DNA of 64,000 nucleotides from Amblyomma americanum (Eukaryota; Arthropoda; Arachnida; Ixodida; Ixodidae): contig NC_135502.1 of assembly GCF_052857255.1 (NCBI RefSeq), positions 185,191,806-185,255,805 of the forward strand, read 5' to 3'. Position numbers and translations under genes: made by a program. Below the pieces are notes generated by a model. That model was not told the origin of the DNA. It did no database searches and worked only from the letters and a program-made list of their open reading frames with translations. Shown here one piece after another: positions 50,101-60,852 of the stretch (position 1 is the first letter of the stretch; every line of letters begins with the position of its first letter).

Positions 50101-53100
50101 ACTCCGAGAGTTACGATGCTACAAGGAACATCGAGCAACACGGCATCAGCCCCTGTGGGAACAGTCAACCGCTGTGCACGGCCCTCGGTGTAACACGGGA
50201 GCAGCTGCGACATCGACGTCAAATTGCTTTAAACGGAGTCACGCTCCGTTCATCGGAACGGGGCATGGTGGCACCGTGAGCGAGATGACGTTGAGGAACT
50301 GTATCATATTTTTAGTTGAGATTGTTGGTTTTGTTATACCAGGCTGCATTGCTCATGAGAACGCCTGGAATACCGACCGCGAGCTGAAAACACTGAACAG
50401 ACGTAACTCCGAGAGTTACGATGCTACAAGGAACATCGAGCAACACGGCATCAGCCCCTGTGGGAACGCTCCACCGCAGTCCACGACCCTCGGAGTAACA
50501 CGGGAGCCGCTGCGACATTGACGTCAAAGAGCTTTAAACGGAGTCACGCTCCGTTCATCGGAACGGGGCATAGTGGCACCGTGAGCGAGATGACGTTGAG
50601 GAAATATATCATATTTTTAGTTGAGATTGTTGGTTTTGTTATACCAGGCTGCATTGCTCATGAGAACGCCTGGATTCCCGACCACGACCTGAAAAAACTA
50701 AACATACGCAACTCCGAGAGTTACGATGCTACAAGGAACATCGAGGAACACGGCATCAGCCCCTGTGGGAACAGTCCACCGTTCTCCCCGGCCCTCGGAG
50801 AAACATGGGAGCCGCTGCGACATCGAAATCAAACTGCTTTAAACAGAGTTAAGCTCCGTTCATCGGAACGGGGCATGGTGGCAACTTGAGCGAGATGCCC
50901 TTGAGGAACTATTTCGTCTTTTTGGTTCAGATTGTTGGTTTTGTTCTACCTGGCTGCGTTGCTCATGAGAACGCCTGGATTACCGACAGCGACCTGAAAA
51001 CGCTGCACAGATGTAACTCCGAGAGTTACGATGCTGCAAGGTAAATCGAGCAACACGGCTTCAGCCACTGTGGGAACAGTCCACCGTTCTGCACGGCCAT
51101 CGGAAAAACATGGGAGCCGCTGAGGCATCGACGTCAAACTGCTTTAAAAAGAATCACGCTGCGTTCATCGAAACGGGGAATATTGGCGCCGTGAGCGAGA
51201 TGACGTTGATCAACGATTTCGTCTTTTTGGTTCACATTGTTGGTTTTGTTCTACCTGGCTGCATTACTCACGAGAACGCAAGGACTACCGACAGCGACCT
51301 TAAAACGCTTAACAGATGTAATACCGAGAGTTACGATGCTACAAGGAACATCGAGCAACACGGCATCAGCCCCTGTGGGAACAGTCCACCGCTGTTCCGG
51401 TCCTCGGAGTAACACGGGAGCAGCTGCGACATCGACGTCAAACTGCTTTAAACGGAGTCACGCTCCGTTCATCGGAACGGGGCATGGTGGCACCGTGAGC
51501 GAGATGACGTTGAGGAACTACATCATACTTTTAGTTGATGTTGTTGGTTTTGTTATACCGGGCTGCATTGCTCATGAGAACGCCTGGATTACCGACCACG
51601 AGCTGAAAACACTGAACAGACGTAACTCCGAGAGTTACGATGCTACAAGGAACATCGAGCAACACGGCATCAGCCCCTGTGGGAACACTCCACCGCAGTC
51701 CACGGCCCTCGGAGAAACACGGGAGCCGCTGCGACATCGAAGTCAAAAAGCTTTAAACGGAGTCACGCTCCGTTCATTGGAACGGGGCATGTTGTCACCG
51801 TGAGCGAGATGACGTTGAGGAAATATATCATATTTTTAGTTGAGATTGTTGGTTTTGTTATACCAGGCTGCATTGTTCATGAGAACGCCTGGATTCCCGA
51901 CCACGACCTGAAAACACTAAACAGACGTAACTCCGAGAGTTACGATGCTACAAGGAACATCGAGCAACACGGCATCAGCCCCTGTGGGAACAGTCCACCG
52001 CTGTCCCCGCCCCTCGAAGTAACATGGGAGCACCTGCGACATCGACGTCAAACTGCTTTAAACGTAGTCACGCTCCGTTCATCGGAACGGGGCATGGTGG
52101 CACCGTGAGCGAGATGACATTGAGGAACTATATCATATTTTTTAGTTGAGATTGTTGGTTTTGTTATACCAGGCTGCATTGCTCATGAGAACGCCTGGAT
52201 TACCGACAGCTACCTGAAAACGCTGAACAGATGTAACTCGGAGAGTTACGATGCTACAAGGAACATCGAGCAACACGGCATCAGCCCCGGCAGGAACAGT
52301 CCACCGCACTCCTCAGCCCTAGGAGTAACATGGGAGCCGCTGCGACATCGACGTCAAGCTGCTTTGAACAGAGTCACGCTCCGTTCATCGGAACGGGGCA
52401 AGGTGGCAGCGTGACCGAGATGACGTTGAGGAACTACTTCGTCTTTTTGGTTGAGATTGTTGATTTTGTTCTACCTGGCTGCATTGCTCATGAGAGCTAC
52501 TGGATTACCGATAGCTGCTTGAAAACGCTGAACAAATGTAACTCCGAGAGTTACGATGCTACAAAGTACATCGAGCAACGCGGCATCAGCCCCTGTGGGA
52601 ACAGTCCACCGCTCATCACGGCCATCGGAGTAACATGGGAGCCGCTGCGACATCGACGTCAAACTGCTTTAAAAAGAATCACGCTGCGTTCATCGAAACG
52701 GGAAATATTGGCGCCGTGAGCGAGATGACTTTCAGGAACTATTTCGTCTGTTTGGTTCAGATTGTTGGTTGTGTTCTACCTTGCTGCATTGCTCATGAGA
52801 CCGCCTGGATTACCGACAGCTACCTCAAAAATCTGAACAGATGTAACTCCGACAGTTACGATGCTACAAGGAACATCGAGCAACACGGCATCAGCCCCTG
52901 TGAGAACAGTCAACTGCTGTGCACGGCCCTCGGAGTAACATGGGAGCCGCTGCGACATCGACGTTAAGCTGCTTTGAACAGAGTCACGCTGCGTTCATCG
53001 AAACGACCATGGTGGCAGCGTGAACGAGATGACGTTGAGGAACTACTCCGTCTTTTGGGTTGATTGTTGGTATTGTTCTACCTGGCTACATTGCTCATGG

Positions 53101-55641
53101 GAACTACTGCATTACCGATAGCGCCCTTAATACGCTGAACAGATGTAATACCGGCAGTTACGATGCTACAAGGAACATCGAGCAACACGGCATCAGCCCC
53201 TGTGGGAACAGTTCTCGGAGTAACATGGGAGCCGCTGCGACATCGACGTCGAACTGCTTTAAACAGAGTCACGCTCCGTTCATCGGAACGGGGTTTGGTG
53301 GCGCCGTGAGCGAAATGACGCTGTGCAACTATTTCGTCTTTTTGGTTCAGATTGTTGGTTTTGTTCTACCTTGCTGCATTGCTCATGAGACCGCCTGGAT
53401 TACCGACAGCTACCTGAAAACGCTGAACAGATGTAACTCCGAGAGTTAGGATGCTACAAGGAACATCGAGCAACACGGCATCAGCACCTGTGGGAACAGT
53501 CCACCGTTCTGAACTGCCATCGGAGTAACAAGGGAGCCGCTGCGACATCGATGTCAAACTGCTTTAAAAAGAATCACGCTGCGTTCATCGAAACGGGGAA
53601 TATTGGCGCCGTGAGCGAGATGACTTTCAGGAACTATTTCGTCTGTTTGGTTCAGATTGTTGGTTGTGTTCTACCTTGCTGCATTGCTCATGAGACCCCC
53701 TGGATTACCGACAGCTACCTGAAAACGCTGAACAGATGTAACTCCGAGAGTTACGATGCTACAAGGAACATCGAGCAACACGGCATAAGCCCCTCTGGGA
53801 ACAGTCAACCGCTGTGCACGGCAATCGGAGTAACACGGGGGCAGCTGCGACATCGACGTCAAACTGCTTTAAACGGAGTCACGCTCCGTTCATCGGAACG
53901 GGGCATGGTGGCACCGTGAGCGAGATGACGTTGAGGAACTGTATCATATTTTAGTTGAGATTTTTGGTTTTGTTATAGCAGGCTGCATTGTTCTTGAGAA
54001 CGCCTGGATTCCCGACCACGACCTGAAAGCACTAAACAGACGTAACTCCGAGAGTTACGATGGTACAAGGAACATCGAGCAACACGGCATCAGCCCCTGT
54101 GGGAACAGTCCACCGCTGTCCCCGGCCCTCGGAGTAACACGGGAGCAGCTGCGACATCGACGTCAAACTGCTTTAAACGTAGTCACGCTCCGTTCATCGA
54201 AACGGTGAATATTGGCGCCGTGAGCGGGATGACTTTGAGGAACTATTTCGTCTTTTTGGTTCAGATTGTTGGTTTTGTTCTACCTTGCTGCATTGCTCAT
54301 GAGACCGCCTGGATTACCGACAGCTACCTAAAAATGCTGAACGGATGTAACTCCGAGAGTTACGATGCTACAAGGAACATCGAGCAACACGGCATCAGCC
54401 CCTGTGGGAACAGTCAACCGCTGTGCACGGCCCTCGGAGTAACACGGGAGCAGCTGCGACATCGAAGTCAAACTGCTTTAAACAGAAATAAGCTCCGTTC
54501 ATCGGAACGGGGCATGGTGGCGACTTGAGCGAGATGACGTTGACTAACTATTTCGTCTTTTTGGTTCAGATTGTTGGTTTTGTTCTACCTGGCTGCATTG
54601 CTCATGAGAACGCCTGGATTACTGACAGCGACCTGAAAACGCTGCACAGATGTAACTCCGAGAGTTACGATGCTACAAGGTACATCGAGCAACACGGCAT
54701 CAGCCACTGTGGGAACAGTCCACCGCTCTTCACGGCCGTCGGAGTAACATGGGAGCCGCTGCGACATCGACGTCAAACTGCTTTAAAAAGAATCACGGTA
54801 CGTTCATCGAAACGAGGAATATTGGCACTGTGAGCGAGATGACTTTGAGGAACTATTTCGTCTTTTTGGTTCAGATTATTGGTTTTGTTCTACCTTGCTG
54901 CATTGCTCATGAGACCGCCTGGATTACCGACAGCTACCTGAAAATGCTGAACAGACGTAACTTGGAGAGATACGATGCTACAAGGAACATCGAGCAACAC
55001 GGCATCAGCCCCTGTGGGAACAGTCAACCGCTGTGCACGGCCCTCGGAGTAACACGGGAGCAGCTGCGACATCGACGTCAAGCTGCTTTGAACACAGTCA
55101 CGCTCCGTTCATCGGAACGAGGCGTGGTGGCCCCGTGAACGAGATGACGTTGAGGAACTGTTTCCTTTTTTTCTGTTTAAATTGTTGATTTTGTTCTACC
55201 TGGCTGCATTGATCACGAGAACGCCTAGATTACCGAAAGCGTACTGAAAACGCTGAACAGATGTAATACCGAGAGGTACAATGCTACAAGGAGCATCGAG
55301 CAACACGGCATCAGCCTATGTGGGAACAGTTCTCGGAGTAACATGGGAGCCGCTGCGACATCGACGTCGAACTGCTTTAAACAAAGTCACGCTCCGTTCA
55401 TCAAAACGGGGCCAGGTGGTCCCGTGAACGAGATGACTTTGAGGAACTATTTCGTTTTTTTTTGGTTCAGATTGTTGATTTTGTTTTACCTGGCTGCATT
55501 GCTCACGAGAACGCCTAGATTACCGACAGTGACCTGAAAACGCTGAACAGTTGTAATACCGAGAGTTACAATGCTACAAGGAACATCGAGCAACACGGCA
55601 TCAGCCCATGTGGGAACAGTTTTCGGAGTAACATAGGAGCC
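47146..55641 (+). repeat. 305-bp satellite array, segment 3
   Basis: About 28 units between the two SINE copies. It begins with the rare tail GGAAAATTTTTCACCG (near 47215). A two-unit block with GAAAAATCTAAACAGACGC, ATCGAAATCAAACTG and GGCTTCAGCCACTG appears near 47850-48460 and again at 50590-51200. The segment ends in the second SINE target, AACATAGGAGCC. No gene is seen. Confidence 0.94.
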
Positions 55642-55956
55642 CCGCCGCGGTGGCTCAGTGGTTAGGGCGCTCGACTACTGATCCGGAGTTCCCGGGTTCG
55701 AACCCGACCGCGGCGGCTGCGTTTTTATGGAGGCAAAACGCTAAGGCGCCCGTGTGCGGTGCGATGTCAGTGCACGTTAAAGATCCCCAGGTGGTCGAAA
55801 TTATTCCGGAGCCCTCCACTACGGCACCTCTCTCTTCCTTTCGTCTTTCACTCCCTCCTTTATCCCTTCCCTTACGGCACGGTTCAGGTGTCCAACGATA
55901 TATGAGACAGATACTGTGCCATTTCCTTTCCGCCCAAAACCAATTAAAAAAAATTA
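55642..55956 (+). mobile_element. tRNA-derived SINE, copy 2 (copied with its satellite flanks)
   Basis: A 315-bp copy nearly identical to 46830-47145. Differences include CGACTGCGGC/CGACCGCGGC, CACGGTAAAG/CACGTTAAAG, GAGATAGATA/GAGACAGATA and one fewer A in the tail. The tRNA-like head is 55644-55714, where the acceptor stem pairs perfectly. A box is 55651-55661 and B box 55695-55705. Target repeats AACATAGGAGCC (55630-55641) and AACATAGTAGCC (55957-55968) are at the same satellite position as copy 1. The surrounding satellite also matches, so this is a duplicated locus rather than an independent insertion. Confidence 0.9.
55651..55705 (+). promoter_or_regulatory. SINE internal Pol III promoter (A and B boxes), copy 2
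   Basis: A box TGGCTCAGTGG and B box GGTTCGAACCC are intact, as in copy 1. Confidence 0.85.
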
Positions 55957-58900
55957 AACATAGTAGCCGCTGCGACATTCACGTCGAACTGCTTTAAAAA
56001 GAATCACGCTGCGTTCATCGGAACAGGGAAAATTTTTCACCGTGAGCGAGATGACGTTGAGGAACTATTTCGTCTTTTTAGTTCAGAGTGTTGGTTTTGT
56101 TCTATCTGGCTGCATTGCTCATGTGTACGCCTGGATTACCGACAACGACCTGAAAACGCTGAACAGATGTAACTCGGATTGTTACGATGTTACAAGAAAC
56201 ATTGAGCAAAATGGCATCCAGCCGTGTGGGAAGAGTCCACCGCTGTCCACGGCCCTCAGAGTAACATGGGAGACGCTGCGACATCGACGCCAACCTGCTT
56301 TAAACAGAGTCACGCTCCGTTCATCGGAACGGGGCATGGTGGCGCCGTGAGCGAAATGCCGTTGATCAACGATTTCGTCTTTTTGGTTCACATTGTTGGT
56401 TTTGTTCTACCTGGCTGCATTACTCACGAGAACGCAAGGACTACCGACTGCGACCTGAAAACGCTTAACAGATGTAATACCGAGAGTTACGATGCTACAA
56501 GGAACATCGAGCAACACGGCATCAGCCCCTGTGGGAACAGTCCACCGCTGTCCCCGGCCCTCGGAGTAGCATGGGAGCCACTGCGACATCGAAGTCAAAC
56601 TGCTTGAAACAGTCAAGCTCCGTTCATCGGAACGGGGCATGGTGGCGACTTGAGCGAGATGACGTTGAGGAACTATTTCGACTTTTTCGTTCAGATTGTT
56701 GGTTTTGTTCTACCTGGCTGTATTGCTCATGATACCGCCTGGATTACCGACAGCTACCTGAAAACGCTGAACAGATGTAACTCCGAGAGTTACAATGTTA
56801 CAAGGAACATCGAGCAACACGGCATCAACCCCTGTGGGAATACTCCACCGCAGTCCACGGCCCTCGGAGAAACACGCGAGCCGCTGCGACATCGACGTCA
56901 AAAAGCTTTAAACGGAGTCACGCTCCGTTCATCGGAACGGGGCATGGTGGCCCCGTGAAGGAGATGACGTTGAGAAACAGTTTCGTTTTTTTGGTTCAGA
57001 TTGTTGATTTTGTTCTACCTGGCTGCATTGCTCATGCGAACGCCTAGATTACCGACAGCGACCTGAAAACGCTGAACAGATGTAATACCGAGAGTTACAA
57101 TGCTACAAGAAACATGGAGCAACACGGCATCAACCCCTGTGGGAACAGTTCTCGGAGTAACATGGGAGCCGCTGCGACATTGACGTCGAACTGCTTTAAA
57201 AAGAATCTCGCTGCGTTCATCTGAACAGGGAAAAATTTTCACCGGGAGCGGGATGACGTTGAGGAACTATTTCGTCTTTTTGGTTCACATTGTTGGTTTT
57301 GTTCTACCTGGCTGCATTACTCACGAGAACGCCTGGACTACCGACAGCGACTTGAAAACGCTGAACAGATGTAACTCTGAGAGTTACGATGCTACAAGGA
57401 ACATCTAGCAACACGGCATCAGCCCCTGTGGGAACAGTCCACTGCTGTGCACGGCCATCGGAGTAACATGGAAGCCGCTGCGACATCGACGTCAAACTGC
57501 TTTAAAAAGAATCACGCTGCGTTCATCAAAACGGGGAATATTGGCGCCGTGAGCGAGATGACTTTCAGGAACTATTTCGTCTCTTTGGTTCAGATTGTTG
57601 GTTTTGTTCTACCTTGCTGCATTGCTCATGAGACCGCTTAGATTACAGACAGCTACCTGAAAACGCTGAACAAATGTAACTCCGAGAGTTACGATGCTAC
57701 AAGGAACATCGAGCAACACGGCATGAGCCCCTGTGCGAACAGTCAACCGCTCTCCACAGCCCTCGGAGTAACATGGGAGCCGCTGTTACATCGACGTCAA
57801 GCTGCTTTGTTTAGAGTCACGCTTCGTTCATCGGAACGGGGCGTGGTGGCCCCGTGAACGAGATGACGTTGAGGAACTATTTCGTTTTTTTGGTTCAGAT
57901 TGTTGGTTTTGTTCTACCTGGCTGCATTGCTCACGAGAACGCCTGGATTACCGACAGCTAGCTGAAAACGCTGAAAGATGTAACTCCGAGAGTTACGATG
58001 CTACAAGGAACATCGAGCAACACGGCATCAGCCCCTGTGGGAACAGTCAACCGCTGTGCACGGCCCTCGGTGTAACACGGGAGCAGCTGCGACATCGACG
58101 TCAAACTGCTTTAAACGGAGTCACGCTCCGTTCATCGGAACGGGCATGGTGGCACCGTGAGCGAGATGACGTTGAGGAACTATATCATATTTTTAGTTGA
58201 GATTGTTGGTTTTGTTATACCAGGCTGCATTGCTCATGAGAACGCCTGGAATACCGACCGCGAGCTGAAAACACTGAACAGACGTAACTCCGAGAGTTAC
58301 GATGCTACAAGGAACATCGAGCAACACGGCATCAGCCCCTGTGGGAACGCTCCACCGCAGTCCACGGCCCTCGGAGTAACACGGGAGCCGCTGCGACATT
58401 GACGTCAAAAAGCTTTAAACGGAGTCCCGCTCCGTTCATCGGAACGGGGCATAGTGGCACAGTGAGCGAGATGACGTTGAGGAAATATATCATATTTTTA
58501 GTTGAGATTGTTGGTTTTGTTATACCAGGCTGCATTGCTCATGAGAACGCCTGGATTCCCGACCACGACCTGAAAAAACTAAACAGACGCAACTCCGAGA
58601 GTTACGATGCTACAAGGAACATCGAGCAACACGGCATCAGCCCCTGTGGGAACAGTCCACCGTTCTCCCCGGCCCTCGGAGAAACATGGGAGCCGCTGCG
58701 ACATCGAAATCAAACTGCTTTAAACAGAGTTAAGCTCCGTTCATCGGAACGGGGCATGGTGGCAACTTGAGCGAGATGCCCTTGAGGAACTATTTCGTCT
58801 TTTTGGTTCAGATTGTTGGTTTTGTTCTACCTGGCTGCGTTGCTCATGAGAACGCCTGGATTACCGACAGCGACCTGAAAACGCTGCACAGATGTAACTC

Positions 58901-59393
58901 CGAGAGTTACGATGCTGCAAGGTAAATCGAGCAACACGGCTTCAGCCACTGTGGGAACAGTCCACCGTTCTGCACGGCCATCGGAAAAACATGGGAGCCG
59001 CTGAGGCATCGACGTCAAACTGCTTTAAAAAGAATCACGCTGCGTTCATCGAAACGGGGAATATTGGCGCCGTGAGCGAGATGACTTTCAAGAACTATTT
59101 CGTCTTTTTGGTTCAGATTGTTGGTTTTGTTCTACCTTGCTGCTTTGCTCATGAGACCGCCTGGATTACCGACAGCTACCTGAAAACGCTGAACAGATGT
59201 AACTCCGAGAGTTACGATGATACAATGAACATCGAGCAACACGGCATAATCCCCTGTGGGAACAGTCAACCGCTGTGCACGGCACTCGGAGTAACACAGG
59301 AGCAGCTGCGACATCGACGTCAAACTGCTTTAAACGGAGTCGCGCTCCGTTCATCGGAACGGGGCATGGTCGCACCGTGAGCGAGATGACGTT
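55957..59393 (+). repeat. 305-bp satellite array, segment 4
   Basis: About 11 units. It starts with the GGAAAATTTTTCACCG tail unit shared with 47215. It includes a third copy (about 58470-59080) of the two-unit block seen at 47850 and 50590. It ends in GAGATGACGTT, where the second LINE begins. Confidence 0.94.
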
Positions 59394-59396
59394 CCA

Positions 59397-60758
59397 GGTT
59401 CCATTCCGGATGACTGGAAAGTGGGAAAGGTCATTCCCGTCTTTAAGTCCGGTAACAAAGATTCTTCTTTAAATTACCGTCCGATATCATTACCCAGCAT
59501 ACCTTGCAAAATCATGGAACACGTCATCTATTCTCAAATCATGGACTTTCTTGACGCTATCAACTTCTTTCATCCCTCACAACACGGGTTTCGCAAGGGT
59601 TTGTCATGTGAAACTGAACTGGCCGTCTTTCTTCATGACGTTCACTCTAACCTCGACCTAAATTTGCAAACTGACGCTATTTTTCTAGACTTTGCTAAAG
59701 CATTTGATAAAGTTCCCCACAGGCGTTTACTGCTAAAACTAACCATGCTAAAACTGCATCCTAACGTCTTATTGTGGATCGAAGAATTCCTTTCTAAGCG
59801 CTCCCAGTTTGTTCTCGTTAACAGCCAGAGTTCCAACCCTCTTCCAGTAACATCAGGCGTACCCCAAGGTTCTGTACTTGCTCCCCTACTATTCTTAATC
59901 TACATAAACGACTTACCCTCAAACCTGGTTTGCAATGTTCGTCTCTTTGCAGACGACTGCGTTATTTACCGCACGATTTAAAACACCTTTGACCAATCAC
60001 AGCTGCAAAACGACATTGACACAGTGCATGCCTGGTGCGATGACTGGCTAATGTCGCTTAATCCTAATAAATGTAAACTCGTATCTTTTCACCGCCGGCG
60101 TATCCCCCATATTTTCTCTTACTCCGTTGCTAACGTTCCACTAGAATCTGTATACTCATACAAGTACCTAGGTGTCACCTTGTGCCAGGATCTCTCCTGG
60201 CGCTCTCATGTAACGAACATCGTCGCAACAGCTAACCGGTCATTGGGTTTTTTGAAACGTCATCTACGGCACGCCCCACAAAGTATTAAACTTCTCACCT
60301 ACCAATCACTCATTCGACCAAAACTAGAATACGCATCTGCTATCTGGAGCCCGCAACAAGCATATCTCATCAGTTCACTAGAATCTGTCCAAAATCGCGC
60401 CACGAGGTTCATTCATTCTGCCTATTCATACGACATCAGTGTATCGTCACTTAAACGACAATCAGGTTTATCAACTCTTGGTCATCGTCGTCGCATTGCT
60501 TCTCTTAGTCTGTTTCATAAGTTTTTTTACAGTTCCCTCGGACAACCACCCTACATCACACCGCCCGCTCGCATATCTCATCGCACCGGCCATCCACTGC
60601 AAGTGTCATGCCAACGCACCCGCACCGTCACTTTTTCCGCATCCTTTTTTCTTCGCACTGCTAAAGACTGGAATGGCCTTCCCCACGATGTTGATGCCAT
60701 CACCTGCCAATCAAGTTTTGTGAACAATTTAAATATGCATTTCATAAATATCATGTAA
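59397..60758 (+). pseudogene. LINE reverse transcriptase, 5'-truncated, one nonsense codon
   Basis: C-terminal part of a non-LTR retrotransposon polyprotein. The frame enters at GSIPDDWK (59397), in the fingers region, and shows NYRPISLPS, HGFRKGLSCETE, the catalytic DFAKAFDKVPHRRLL (about 59690), SGVPQGSVLAPLLFLIYIND (about 59855) and an intact FADD (about 59947). It is interrupted by one in-frame TAA at 59979-59981. It then continues in the same frame through WCDDWLMSLNPNKCKL, YKYLGV and RPKLEYASAIWSPQQ to a stop at 60756-60758. The endonuclease domain and ORF1 are absent through truncation. Catalytic residues are intact, in contrast to the first LINE, which suggests a younger insertion. 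Confidence 0.92.
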
Positions 60759-60852
60759 GCAATCATATTCAACCCATATTTGTACTCCCACCCCTTATGT
60801 AACACCCCCAAAGTGGGGTCTTTAAGGTAATAAATTGAAGTGAAGTGAAGTG
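60759..60852 (+). other. LINE 3' UTR and (TGAAG)n tail
   Basis: Short A/T-rich 3' end with CACCCCCAAAGTGGGGTC (near 60803, a small inverted repeat CCCC/GGGG), AATAAA at 60829-60834, and three TGAAG repeats before the satellite resumes. Confidence 0.8.

Larger units (their letters stand above)
59394..60852 (+). mobile_element. 5'-truncated CR1/L2-like non-LTR retrotransposon, second family
   Basis: A 1.46-kb LINE 3' fragment: most of the reverse transcriptase, the C-terminal region, a ~95-bp 3' UTR, AATAAA at 60829-60834 and a (TGAAG)3 tail (60836-60850). The satellite stops at GAGATGACGTT and resumes at GACTGTATCATATTTTTAG, with GAGGAA of the expected GAGGAACTG partly missing. I therefore see a small target deletion and no clear target duplication, as is common for 5'-truncated LINE insertions. 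Tail and protein differ from the element at 2237-6945, so it is a different family. Confidence 0.9.

Noticed and set aside
60439..60723. A 94-residue second protein overlapping the second LINE
   Set aside because: It is an out-of-frame shadow of the recognisable reverse transcriptase C-terminal region.
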